A stretch of 64,000 nucleotides of DNA, from contig LNEI01000027.1 of NCBI GenBank assembly GCA_001464455.1, positions 248,001 to 312,000 on the forward strand, read 5' to 3'. Under the pieces are notes generated by a model. It made no database searches and was not told the DNA's origin. It saw nothing but the letters and a program-made list of their open reading frames with translations. The DNA comes from Acidobacteria bacterium Ga0077534 (lineage in GTDB: Bacteria > Acidobacteriota > Blastocatellia > Pyrinomonadales > Pyrinomonadaceae). This document shows, piece by piece, positions 17,448 to 25,348 of the stretch; positions within the stretch are counted from its first letter, which is position 1; each line of letters starts with the position of its first letter. A program made the translations under genes and the position numbers.

Positions 17448-18521
17448 ATGTTGAAGATCTCTTCACTTAAGAAGCTGGTGACAGATTCGATGGCGATCGA
17501 TCTCGGGACTGCGAGTACGATCATCGCGGTCAAGGGGCGAGGCGTGGTCCTTGATGAGCCATCCCTGGTCGCGATCAACGAGATGAACGAGGAGATCGTC
17601 GCATTCGGCCTCGAAGCAGCGGAGATGACGGGCCGCGAGGGCCGCGATGTCAATGTTCGTGCACCGCTGATCGGCGGGGTCGTGGCTGACTTTGAGCGGA
17701 CAAAGAAAATGCTCGCCTACTTTGTAAAAAAGGCGAAGACTGGCGGGTCGAACATTTCGCTTCAGGCCGTAATGAGCCTCGTTTCGGATGTTACACACGT
17801 CGAGCAACGTGCTCTGCTCCACGCCGCCGAGGAAGCTCATATTGGAAAGGTCTTTATGATGGAGGAAGGCCTGGCGGCCGCGTTCGGTGCTGGCGTACTT
17901 CCGACTGACAAGCGTGCAACAGCGATCGTGGATATAGGCGCGGGGACCACAAACATCGCGATCGTTGCAAAGGGGTCGATCGTTCATTCGACTTCCGAAC
18001 GTTACGGAAGCCACGCGATCAATGAAAGCATTGCAACGCATCTTCGTCGTCATCGGGGGCTGCAGGTCGGCGAAGAAACGACGGAATTGATCAAAACGAC
18101 ATTTGCCTCGACCTTTCTGCCGGATGACCTATCGAAATCAATGACCGTTCGCGGCCGGGATGTCCAGACCGGAAGCCCGGGTGCGGTCGAGGTCACTGCC
18201 GGTGAGGTATATCCGATCGTCGAGGGCATCGTCCGCCGGATCGCTCTACGCGTAAAGGACACGCTTACCGAACTTCGTCCCGAGGTCGCGGCCGACATCT
18301 ACGACCGCGGCGTAATCCTGACAGGCGGTGGTGCGTTGCTCGAAGGTATCGACCAATACTTGCGTTCATTCATCAACCTTCCAGTTACGATCGCCGACGA
18401 ACCTCGTTACGCGACCGTCAACGGCCTACTGAAAATGTTTGAGGACGAAAAGCTCCTCACTCGCGTTTCCCGCAATGAACTCGGCGTCTTCCAGAATGCC
18501 GAGATCCCATTCGAAGTTTAA
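17448..18521 (+). CDS. mreB: MreB/Mbl-family actin-like cell-shape protein
   Basis: It forms membrane-associated filaments that guide cell-wall synthesis in rod-shaped cells. Actin-fold signatures are AIDLGTASTIIAVKGRGVV (phosphate 1), AIVDIGAGTTNIAIVAKG (phosphate 2) and GVILTGGGALLEGIDQYL (adenosine site). At 357 residues it is slightly longer than typical MreB (335-350). Neither mreC nor mreD follows; instead the diadenylate cyclase and its regulator come next. This may be a second MreB paralogue, so the symbol denotes the family. Confidence 0.92.
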   Translation: MLKISSLKKLVTDSMAIDLGTASTIIAVKGRGVVLDEPSLVAINEMNEEIVAFGLEAAEMTGREGRDVNVRAPLIGGVVADFERTKKMLAYFVKKAKTGGSNISLQAVMSLVSDVTHVEQRALLHAAEEAHIGKVFMMEEGLAAAFGAGVLPTDKRATAIVDIGAGTTNIAIVAKGSIVHSTSERYGSHAINESIATHLRRHRGLQVGEETTELIKTTFASTFLPDDLSKSMTVRGRDVQTGSPGAVEVTAGEVYPIVEGIVRRIALRVKDTLTELRPEVAADIYDRGVILTGGGALLEGIDQYLRSFINLPVTIADEPRYATVNGLLKMFEDEKLLTRVSRNELGVFQNAEIPFEV

Positions 18522-18586
18522 TGTTTCCGACAGTTCAATAATCGGTCGCCTCGTTCGAGGTGTGATATTCTTTTCGCAATCGGCCG

Positions 18587-19435
18587 ATGCCGGAAGCGAT
18601 GCAGATCGACAGCTACATACCCACGATCAGTACCCTGCGCAATGTCGTTGACGTTGCGTTGGTTTTCGTCATCGTGTATGTCGTTCTCAAGCTTTTTCGT
18701 GGCACGCGCGCGGTACCGACGCTAGTTGGTATCGTGATCCTGTCCCTGCTTTACTGGTTTTCGGTTACGCAGGAATTGTCCACACTTGAGTTTGTTTTAC
18801 GCTACGCGGTCGGCTTTATAGGCATAGCGATCATTGTCTTATTTCAGTCAGAGATCCGACAGGCTCTGATGTATTTTGCTAACCGGTTTAGATTTCCGAT
18901 ACTCAAGCGGCAGCGGGGGCAGTTCGGCGGCAGTGTTTACGATGAGATCGTTCTCGCGGTGACGACGCTCGCAACTGAGAAGACCGGCGCATTGATCGTG
19001 ATCGAGCGGAACGTCGGACTGCGAAATTTTATTGATGCGGGCGTACAGCTTGATGCGCGGATCAGCTACGATCTGCTGGTGTCGATCTTTCATCCGGAAA
19101 CTCCGCTGCACGATGGTGCGGTCGTCATACAAAATGAACGGATCGCGGCGGCTTCGGTCTTCCTTCCCTTGACCAAGAACCCGGCAGTTTCACGCGAGCT
19201 CGGTACGCGACACCGTGCTGCCATAGGAATTACGGAAGGTTCTGACGCGATCTCGCTCGTTGTTTCCGAGGAAACCGGCCTTGTCACTTATGTCGAAGCC
19301 GGACAAGTTCATCGAAATATCGAAACGACACAGCTTAGGAAACTACTGCTTGATGCCCTAGACATTCCGCTTGTCGAGGCCCGAAATCCAAAAGCATTCG
19401 CCGCGGATAGCACCGAAACGCCGGAAAGGCTTTGA
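18587..19435 (+). CDS. dacA: Membrane diadenylate cyclase (CdaA/DacA)
   Basis: It joins two ATP into cyclic di-AMP, a messenger in cell-wall and potassium/osmotic control. Three N-terminal membrane helices (about 20-100) precede the DAC domain. The catalytic motifs are D176-G-A (PLHDGAVVIQ) and R208-H-R (GTRHRAAIGITE). At 282 residues this is the CdaA-type architecture. A YbbR-domain gene directly follows, as in the conserved cdaA-cdaR pair; glmM, the usual third gene, is absent. ATG at 18599 is an alternative start. Confidence 0.95.
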   Translation: MPEAMQIDSYIPTISTLRNVVDVALVFVIVYVVLKLFRGTRAVPTLVGIVILSLLYWFSVTQELSTLEFVLRYAVGFIGIAIIVLFQSEIRQALMYFANRFRFPILKRQRGQFGGSVYDEIVLAVTTLATEKTGALIVIERNVGLRNFIDAGVQLDARISYDLLVSIFHPETPLHDGAVVIQNERIAAASVFLPLTKNPAVSRELGTRHRAAIGITEGSDAISLVVSEETGLVTYVEAGQVHRNIETTQLRKLLLDALDIPLVEARNPKAFAADSTETPERL

Positions 19436-19523
19436 AACCCAATTTTCAGGCAAATGGGGCTTCAACTTTTGGGTGATCCCGCACGGGCGGCGCTTTTCGC
19501 CGCGTTGTGATAAAAATAAGACA

Positions 19524-20420
19524 GTGGCCGAAAAGATTTTTGTCAGACATATCCTGCGAAAGATCTTCCTCGAGGATTGGGGGTTGAAACTGCTCGCGCT
19601 CGCGATAACGCTTGGCCTGTGGCTCGGCGTGACCGGACTCAGCACTCACTCGCGTCGCAGCCTTACAGTTCCGCTCAACACGATCATTTCAAACGACGCT
19701 ATCGTCACAAATACCCTTCGCCAGGATGTCGAGGTCGTGCTTAGCGGCGACAAGCGGCGGCTCGATCAGATAAATCGCTCTGAGATCTCGGCTTCCCTCG
19801 ACCTGACCCGGATAGCACCGGGCGATTGGGTCATCCCCCTGTCACCCGATACGATCTGGATCGACAATCTGCCGCAGGGGATCGTGCTGGATGAGATCAG
19901 GCCGAGCAACATGGCCGTAAAACTTGATTCGGTTGCCGAAAAGGACGTGATAGTAAAGGTCGAAACTGTTGGCACGGTAGCCAGTGGTTTTGAGGTCTAT
20001 TCGACCACCGTCATGCCGCCGCGGATCCGTGTTCGAGGGCCGGCTAACTTGATGAAACTTGTGGATTACGTAAAAACCGACGAGATCGATCTAACCGGCA
20101 AACGAGAAGGATTCTCGGTAAGGCAGATCGCCGTAAATTCACCCGACCCAAATGCGGCGGTCCTCAGCACCGTCGTTGATGTTTTTGTCGTCATCGGGGA
20201 GCGCCGTATCGAACGTACCTTTACGGTCAAGGTTGAAGGCGAAGGAGACAGATCGGCCATTTTTACGCTTTTTGCCCCACGTACGCTTCTGCAGGAAGCT
20301 TCGGTAGCGGACTTCAAAGTGGATGTCTATTTGGACGATGCTGGTGAAATAAAGCCGCGTCTGATACTGCCGGACTCCCTGGAAAGGGTCTCGGAGGTTC
20401 GCTCTTTGAGATTCAAATAG
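19524..20420 (+). CDS. YbbR-domain protein (CdaR-like regulator of diadenylate cyclase)
   Basis: CdaR proteins sit in the membrane and modulate CdaA. After a short cytoplasmic start comes one membrane helix (LKLLALAITLGLWLGVTGL), then YbbR-type beta domains outside (DVEVVLSGDKRRLDQI, GFEVYSTTVMPPRIRVRGP and similar repeats). The frame is open back to 19371, overlapping dacA, but the upstream 50 residues look non-coding, and GTG 19524 gives the usual distance to the helix. The 3' end meets the phosphodiester glycosidase head-on with a 1-bp gap and no visible terminator. Confidence 0.85.
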   Translation: MAEKIFVRHILRKIFLEDWGLKLLALAITLGLWLGVTGLSTHSRRSLTVPLNTIISNDAIVTNTLRQDVEVVLSGDKRRLDQINRSEISASLDLTRIAPGDWVIPLSPDTIWIDNLPQGIVLDEIRPSNMAVKLDSVAEKDVIVKVETVGTVASGFEVYSTTVMPPRIRVRGPANLMKLVDYVKTDEIDLTGKREGFSVRQIAVNSPDPNAAVLSTVVDVFVVIGERRIERTFTVKVEGEGDRSAIFTLFAPRTLLQEASVADFKVDVYLDDAGEIKPRLILPDSLERVSEVRSLRFK

Positions 20421-20421
20421 A

Positions 20422-21597
20422 TCATCTCCGACGTCGTAATGTAACGACAAGCGCGTCGCTGACCTTACGTTCGCCTCCCGGATCCGAAGGCTGATTAACG
20501 ATCTTTCCGTTCAGGAACATCGTAGTTGAACCACCGCCGTCAAGATTGATCGCGTCGATCGCACCAAGCTCAACAAGGTATGCGGCCAGGTCCTCGAGCC
20601 CAACGCCCGCACTTTGTTCCGTCCTGCCGTCGACCGTCAAAAAGAGAAATTTTCCGTCCCTGAGCCGCGCAACCGCCGTTCGCGGGTGGCGAGTGTCGAC
20701 GAAAGCGCGGTTCGACTTTTCCAGTTCCCAGGTGATGTCGACGGCTCCATTGCGGACCAGCTGCGGCACGCCGGTGACGATGTCGATACGCGTACGATCT
20801 CCTTGAAACTCCGGCGGTATACCTTCCCACGTTCGAACAAGCGTCAGCGTCGAGGAATTTCGAGCTGCTGAGAGCATCCCGTCCTTTCGCGGCCCTGAAA
20901 CCGATATCACATATCCATTGCGTGGGATCACGGCGTTTCCGACTCCGTCAGCGATACTGGTGATCACGCCTTTTATCACAACTAGTTCGAGCCCTTCGAC
21001 ATTCGTTTGTGTCGTCGCCCCAAACTCAGGAGTGTAGACGACAACATCGTCAGATCTTCTCTCGCGGTTGATGCCCACGAGCTCAAAACTTTCCTTGCCG
21101 ATCGTTACCGACTGGCTGATCTTGGCACGGGCAAATCGCACATCTGTTCGGGTCGGCATATTGTTTACGATCATCTGGATCCGCTCGTTCGTCGGCTCGC
21201 TGAGCGGCGTGCCGTCTATCATGAACAGCCCGACCGGGTCGCCGGCGAAAGGCGTACGGTCGAGGCGGAAAAAACCGGCATTAATGGCGGCGATCGCTTT
21301 GCTGCGTTTGGCGATCGATGATGTGGTCTCGGTCCCGATCGCTGCGTCGTTGGCGTGCTTGACGTCGATCCGTACCTTCTTCAGGTCGAGCCGCAGCAGA
21401 TCGACGTCGACCTGCTTTCCGCTAAACTCTCGCCGCACCTCGGCATGCTCGACACCACTCGCGACCGCTTTCCACTGCTGTGCCCCAAGATCGCCAGAGG
21501 AGACAAAGAGAGTACAGAGAGCAAAAACTAAAAAGCGATAGTGGCCGAATTGTCTAGTGAGCGTGCTTTGCTGGCGGGATCTCTGAATGATCTTCAT
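20422..21597 (-). CDS. Secreted phosphodiester glycosidase (NAGPA domain)
   Basis: Proteins with this domain hydrolyse phosphodiester-linked sugars, as in the human uncovering enzyme and bacterial exopolysaccharide-associated proteins. The motifs are AINAGFFRLDRTP and, near the C-terminus, AINLDGGGSTTMFLNG, with NQPSDPGGERKVSDALVV closing the domain. The ATG at 21595-21597 is chosen because upstream codons overlap the divergent photolyase promoter; it is followed by a signal-peptide-like stretch (FLVFALCTLFVSSGDLGAQ). The substrate is unknown. Confidence 0.85.
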   Translation of the reverse strand: MKIIQRSRQQSTLTRQFGHYRFLVFALCTLFVSSGDLGAQQWKAVASGVEHAEVRREFSGKQVDVDLLRLDLKKVRIDVKHANDAAIGTETTSSIAKRSKAIAAINAGFFRLDRTPFAGDPVGLFMIDGTPLSEPTNERIQMIVNNMPTRTDVRFARAKISQSVTIGKESFELVGINRERRSDDVVVYTPEFGATTQTNVEGLELVVIKGVITSIADGVGNAVIPRNGYVISVSGPRKDGMLSAARNSSTLTLVRTWEGIPPEFQGDRTRIDIVTGVPQLVRNGAVDITWELEKSNRAFVDTRHPRTAVARLRDGKFLFLTVDGRTEQSAGVGLEDLAAYLVELGAIDAINLDGGGSTTMFLNGKIVNQPSDPGGERKVSDALVVTLRRRR

Positions 21598-21636
21598 AAA
21601 CTCTGTGACCTCCGTGTCTCTGTCGTAAAACACTCT

Positions 21637-21642
21637 TATAAT
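21637..21642 (+). promoter_or_regulatory. Probable -10 box of the photolyase gene
   Basis: TATAAT ends 7 nt before the photolyase ATG, which predicts a leaderless or nearly leaderless mRNA. No convincing -35 hexamer is seen at 16-18 bp. Confidence 0.35.
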
Positions 21643-21649
21643 ACAACCA

Positions 21650-23029
21650 ATGCGAATCAACGAAAGAGTCGTCGCTCTGAACGAACAGCCAGTCAACCCA
21701 AAAGCTCGCTACGTTCTGTATTGGATGCAGATGTTCAAGCGTGTGGAGCACAACCATTCGCTGATCTGGGCGATCCGCAGGGCAAACGAATTGAGGCTGC
21801 CGCTCGTCGTTTACGAAGGGCTGAAATACTACTACCCGTGGGCGAGCGACCGCATTCACACCTTCATTCTGGAGGGCGTCGAGGAAAAGCGAAAGGCATT
21901 CGAAGAGCTCGGTATTCGCTATATTTTCTACCTTCAAAAGGACAGTGATTCGCCGAAACAAACTGTCGCAAAGCTCGCCAAAGACGCTGCGTTGATCGTC
22001 ACCGACGATTTCCCATGCTTTATCATTCCCGAACACAATCGCCGGATTGCAGAACGAGCATCGATCGCAGTTCACGCTGTCGATTCGAATGGGATCATTC
22101 CGATGTCGAAGTTTGAAAAGGAAGAATACGCCGCCTACACCATCAGGCCAAAGATCAAGAAAATGCTCGATCGATATCTGGTTCCGCTGGCAAGTGAGGC
22201 GGTCGACATTCCAAGTATCGGAATAGATATCGATGACAGCTTCGAAACGATTGTAACTTCAGAAACTATTCCCGAACTCGTCGCTGCATGCGATATCGAT
22301 CACAGCGTCACACCAAGCGAGGTTTACAAGGGGGGAACGGGCAATGGGCGGAAAAGACTAGAGCATTTCGTCTCGGACATACTTTGTAATTACGACGCGG
22401 CCCGAAGCAAACCGGACCGTGATGGATCTTCGCGGCTTTCTGCGTATCTGCATTTCGGCTTCCTGTCGCCGCTCGAGATCGCTCTTGCTGTGCGTGACAG
22501 CGATGCTCCGCAGGAGTCGAAGGATGCGTATCTCGAAGAATTGATCGTCCGCCGTGAGCTTTCCTACAACATGACGCGGTTCAACGCTAAGTATGATTCG
22601 CTCGAAGCCCTGCCAACCTGGGTTCACAAAACGATGCGTGAACACGCCGATGACACGCGTCAGTTTCTTTACTCGCTCGAGGAACTCGAGCGTGGCGAGA
22701 CGCACGATGAGCTTTGGAACGCCGCCCAACGAGAGATGGTCGTCACGGGCGAAATGCACAACTATGTGCGCATGCTCTGGGGGAAAAATGTTATAGCGTG
22801 GACGCCGTCATACGAGGTTGCCTTTGAAACTCTCGTTCACCTCAACAATAAATACTGCCTCGACGGCCGCAACCCGAACAGCTACGCGGGAATCCTGTGG
22901 TGCTTCGGCAAACACGACCGCCCGTGGATGGAACGCGAAGTCTTTGGAACTATCCGCTATATGACCAGCGGAAGTACGGGGAAGAAGTTCGATTCGAAGA
23001 AGTATATTGCGTGGACAAAAAGGCTCTGA
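21650..23029 (+). CDS. phr: Class II deoxyribodipyrimidine photolyase
   Basis: This FAD enzyme uses blue light to split cyclobutane pyrimidine dimers in DNA. The Rossmann-like N-terminal part contains YVLYWMQMFKRVEHNHSLIWA cut near its end, a class II hallmark. The C-terminal FAD domain has WNAAQREMVVTGEMHNYVRM, GKNVIAWTPSYEVAFETLV and LDGRNPNSYAGILWCFGKHD, all typical of class II rather than the Escherichia coli class I type. The length of 459 residues is normal. It is divergent from the phosphodiester glycosidase, with 52 bp between starts. Confidence 0.95.
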   Translation: MRINERVVALNEQPVNPKARYVLYWMQMFKRVEHNHSLIWAIRRANELRLPLVVYEGLKYYYPWASDRIHTFILEGVEEKRKAFEELGIRYIFYLQKDSDSPKQTVAKLAKDAALIVTDDFPCFIIPEHNRRIAERASIAVHAVDSNGIIPMSKFEKEEYAAYTIRPKIKKMLDRYLVPLASEAVDIPSIGIDIDDSFETIVTSETIPELVAACDIDHSVTPSEVYKGGTGNGRKRLEHFVSDILCNYDAARSKPDRDGSSRLSAYLHFGFLSPLEIALAVRDSDAPQESKDAYLEELIVRRELSYNMTRFNAKYDSLEALPTWVHKTMREHADDTRQFLYSLEELERGETHDELWNAAQREMVVTGEMHNYVRMLWGKNVIAWTPSYEVAFETLVHLNNKYCLDGRNPNSYAGILWCFGKHDRPWMEREVFGTIRYMTSGSTGKKFDSKKYIAWTKRL

Positions 23030-23087
23030 TATGGATACCGACCTAGTTTTTTGATGGTCTGCGGTGACTTGCTGTACTATCTCTCTA

Positions 23088-23597
23088 ATGGTCCGAAAAT
23101 CCTTCCCAGTTGTAGCATTGATCGTTTCGGTATTGTTCCTCCTAACCAGCGAGGCCGTCGCGTGCGAATGTCGTGCGGGCGATCGAACTGCAAGCACTTC
23201 TACCGCATTCGAAAAAGCTGAGACGGTCATCGTTGGAACGGTTGTCGACATAACGCAGCCAAGTCCGGAAAGACAAGATTTTGATGATCAGAACGTTAGC
23301 ATCAGAGCTGAAACTGTCTATAAAGGAAAAGAACAAGCTGGCGTGATACTGCATTTTGGCCAGGGACAAAAGACCGACTGCCTTTGGTATTTCAGCAAAC
23401 AGATGATCGGAAAGAAATTTCTCCTCTACCTCAGCAAGCCGACAAAAGCTCGGCCCTACCGAACCACGCCGGAGATCGAAGCATCCGATGCCCCAGCCAA
23501 ATATTACGTTTCTACATGTGGCCGATCGGAAGCGATCGAGAAAGCTGCCGATGATCTCGAATGGCTAAACCAAGTCAAGAGCAAGAACACCAAATAG
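23088..23597 (+). CDS. Secreted cysteine-containing protein, TIMP/netrin-like
   Basis: The ATG at 23088 begins a signal peptide (VALIVSVLFLLTSEAVA) that would be cut to leave Cys-Glu-Cys at the mature N-terminus. That arrangement, the FEKAETVIVGTVVDI strand, the VYKGKEQAGVILHFG segment and further cysteines (TDCLWYF, VSTCGRSE) resemble bacterial NTR/TIMP-like domains. An upstream GTG at 23064 is less likely. Function is unknown; it is probably extracytoplasmic and disulfide-bonded. It follows the photolyase gene in the same direction with a 58-bp gap. Confidence 0.75.
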   Translation: MVRKSFPVVALIVSVLFLLTSEAVACECRAGDRTASTSTAFEKAETVIVGTVVDITQPSPERQDFDDQNVSIRAETVYKGKEQAGVILHFGQGQKTDCLWYFSKQMIGKKFLLYLSKPTKARPYRTTPEIEASDAPAKYYVSTCGRSEAIEKAADDLEWLNQVKSKNTK

Positions 23598-23615
23598 ATA
23601 AATAATACTTAGGTA

Positions 23616-23663
23616 TTGACCTCACTGTACACTACCTGTATAGTTAGGTATATGCCTAACTAT
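23616..23663 (+). promoter_or_regulatory. Promoter and likely operator of the ArsR-SRPBCC pair
   Basis: TTGACC (23616-23621) and TATAGT (23639-23644) are 17 bp apart. An inverted repeat with 9-bp arms, ATAGTTAGG (23640-23648) and CCTAACTAT (23655-23663), overlaps the -10 box and the start codon. The half motif TTAGGTAT also occurs at 23609-23616. The layout fits autorepression by the ArsR-type product, and the start site would fall at or next to the ATG. Confidence 0.7.
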
Positions 23664-23981
23664 GCGAGACAAATTGACACGGTGTTCCACGCTCTTGGCG
23701 ACCCTACACGCCGTGCGGTTGTAGGGCGGTTGAGTTCGGGTCCGGCGGCGGTCAGTGAATTGGCCAAGGGGTTCGCGATGGCATTGCCGTCCTTCACACA
23801 ACACCTTGGCGTGTTGGAAAAGTGCGGATTGGTGAGATCTGAAAAATCCGGGCGTGTTCGAACCTATTACCTGGTTCCCCAGCCACTTAAAGCCGCCGAG
23901 AATTGGATGGTCGAGCAGCGGAAACTGTGGGAACGACGCTTGGATCAACTGGACAACTATTTATTAAGTATCAAGGAGTAA
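23652..23981 (+). CDS. ArsR-family winged-helix repressor
   Basis: It is a small DNA-binding repressor of the type paired with SRPBCC genes. ATG 23652 gives the typical N-terminus (QIDTVFHALGDPTRRAVVGRL). The recognition helix region is AVSELAKGFAMALPSFTQHL, followed by the wing SEKSGRVRTYYLVP. No metal-binding cysteine pair is present, so it is unlikely to sense arsenic. The start codon lies within an inverted repeat that is probably its own operator. The partner gene begins 9 bp after its stop. Confidence 0.9.
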   Translation: MPNYARQIDTVFHALGDPTRRAVVGRLSSGPAAVSELAKGFAMALPSFTQHLGVLEKCGLVRSEKSGRVRTYYLVPQPLKAAENWMVEQRKLWERRLDQLDNYLLSIKE

Positions 23982-23989
23982 TCGCAAGA

Positions 23990-24484
23990 ATGAGTAAGTT
24001 TGATTTTGAATTTGATCCCCGATTTGACCTGACCTTCGAACGCACGGTCGATGTGAAACCCGCACTTGTCTGGGCCGCGTGGACACAGCCGCAGCACATA
24101 GTTCACTGGTTCACACCCGCACCTTGGAAGACGAACCACTGCGAGATCGATTTGCGACCCGGCGGATTGTTTCGGACGGTTATGCAGTCGCCAGAAGGGC
24201 AGGAATTTCCGGGTGACGGCTGCTATCTCGATGTGGTTGAAAACCAGCGACTCGTCTGGACGAGCGCTCTCGGACCCGGTTATCGGCCGACGAACGAGTC
24301 AGGACCCGATGCGATGATGTTCACGGGGGTGATCCTAATGGAGCCGTCGGGTGAAGGAACGAAGTACACGGCGATCGCGATCCATAGGAACGAAGAAGAC
24401 AAGAAGAAACACGAAGATATGGGTTTTGAACACGGATGGGGAGCGGCTCTCGATCAGTTGGTCGCCTATATGAAAGCCGTCTGA
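23990..24484 (+). CDS. SRPBCC/AHSA1-family protein
   Basis: It has a START-like helix-grip fold that binds hydrophobic ligands; the biochemical role of most bacterial members is unknown. Typical elements are FERTVDVKPALVWAAWTQP, WFTPAPWKT, DLRPGGLFRTVM and the C-terminal helix HGWGAALDQLVAYM. ATG 23990 has an AAGGAG site 11 nt upstream; the open frame continues upstream into the ArsR gene but is not needed. The ArsR-SRPBCC pair is a common module. Its 3' end overlaps the convergent Ate-like gene by 19 bp. Confidence 0.9.
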   Translation: MSKFDFEFDPRFDLTFERTVDVKPALVWAAWTQPQHIVHWFTPAPWKTNHCEIDLRPGGLFRTVMQSPEGQEFPGDGCYLDVVENQRLVWTSALGPGYRPTNESGPDAMMFTGVILMEPSGEGTKYTAIAIHRNEEDKKKHEDMGFEHGWGAALDQLVAYMKAV

Positions 24485-25131
24485 GTCCAGCTTTCGTTCC
24501 AGTCGAAGACCTCGAGAGCATTAAATCGCTTCTTATAATCGTAAAAACTCTCTCCCTCGTAAGCGTAACCGTGGTAGAGAAGGGACTTACCTGTTTCGCG
24601 GGCGTGCTCGATCTCTTTAAGCATTGTGAATATTCCGAGTCTGCGTGATGCGAGTTCGGGTTCAAAAATGCCGTAGACGCTCGAAAGCGAATCGTGCCCG
24701 ATGTCGAAAAAGCTCGCGGCAACGAGGTCTCCGTTTTGGCGAACTATGACCGACCGGCAATCGGTCGGTGACTCGCCATCGCGGGCGAGGAAGTCGTAGA
24801 TCGAATCAGGGATACCCGATCTGAATCGCAGTTTATGCCGATGAAAAAGACTTTCGATCTCCTGCGTGATCGTGAGATCGCGGATCTCGACTTGCAGATC
24901 ATGGTTTTGTCTAATCGTTCTTCGCTGTGATTTTGAGAGCTCGAAATCGCTGACGCGTATCCTGAGCGGGAGAACGCGACGGAGTTCATTGTGATAAATA
25001 CCGTAATTGTAGCGATAAAAATACCGACCAAAATGCCGCCAACCGTCAGCGAGCAGCACATCAAGAACTTCGGGCGATATCTCGCTGGCGTGAAATTCTT
25101 CGTTAATGATTCGCGGTCGTTCGAGTATCAT
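24466..25131 (-). CDS. Arginyl/leucyl-tRNA-protein transferase-like acyltransferase
   Basis: The fold is GNAT-like, as in Ate1/Bpt enzymes that move an amino acid from tRNA to protein N-termini. Recognisable pieces are FGRYFYRYNYGIY, RRTIRQNHDLQVEIRD, SVYGIFEPELASRRLGIFTM and YHGYAYEGESFYDYKKRF, the last close to the conserved Ate C-terminal motif. The N-terminal cysteine cluster of Ate1 is absent, and at 221 residues it is shorter than Bpt (about 250). Substrate specificity cannot be told. The start is 8 bp from that of the divergent DUF2256 gene. Confidence 0.75.
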   Translation of the reverse strand: MILERPRIINEEFHASEISPEVLDVLLADGWRHFGRYFYRYNYGIYHNELRRVLPLRIRVSDFELSKSQRRTIRQNHDLQVEIRDLTITQEIESLFHRHKLRFRSGIPDSIYDFLARDGESPTDCRSVIVRQNGDLVAASFFDIGHDSLSSVYGIFEPELASRRLGIFTMLKEIEHARETGKSLLYHGYAYEGESFYDYKKRFNALEVFDWNESWTQTAFI

Positions 25132-25138
25132 CTAAAAA

Positions 25139-25288
25139 GTGAAGAAGCAGATAAAAAAATCCGACCTTCCCGAAAAGATATGTCCTCGCTGCAGCCGTCC
25201 ATTCTCGTGGCGCAAACGCTGGGAAAAGGTCTGGGACGAGGTCAAATACTGCTCGGAACGCTGTCGTCGTGCGAAAGCCCGCGCGTAA
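25139..25288 (+). CDS. DUF2256 small zinc-finger-like protein
   Basis: This 49-residue protein matches the DUF2256 pattern: SDLPEKICPRCSRPFSWRKR, then WEKVWDEVKYCSERCRRAK. Four cysteines in two pairs (CPRC and CSERC) suggest a zinc ribbon. An in-frame stop at 25133 forces a start at GTG 25139. The last residues and the stop codon are supplied by the left arm of a long inverted repeat. The family is often found near photolyase/cryptochrome-type genes (one lies 2 kb away), but its role is unknown. It is divergent from the Ate-like gene. Confidence 0.8.
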   Translation: MKKQIKKSDLPEKICPRCSRPFSWRKRWEKVWDEVKYCSERCRRAKARA

Positions 25289-25342
25289 GCAAGGGCATGA
25301 TATTCAACTTGAGTGATTCGCCCTTGCTTACGCGCGGGCTTT
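25274..25342. repeat. Long perfect inverted repeat between two convergent genes
   Basis: Two 23-bp arms, 25274-25296 and 25320-25342, are perfect reverse complements around a 23-nt spacer. The core of the left arm is GCCCGCGCGTAAGCAAGGGC. The left arm runs into the 3' end of the DUF2256 gene and supplies its TAA stop. The right arm ends 6 bp before the stop of the molybdopterin oxidoreductase. It is probably a REPIN-like element and could also act as a bidirectional transcript end. Confidence 0.85.
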
Positions 25343-25348
25343 TGCAGC

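Noticed and set aside
19480-19510. Hairpin GGCGGCG-CTTT-CGCCGC as a terminator after dacA
   Set aside because: No T-run follows, and the YbbR gene downstream is expected to be cotranscribed.
19371-19523. N-terminal extension of the YbbR protein
   Set aside because: It overlaps dacA and encodes a polar, cysteine- and arginine-containing stretch before the membrane helix, unlike known relatives; GTG 19524 is preferred.
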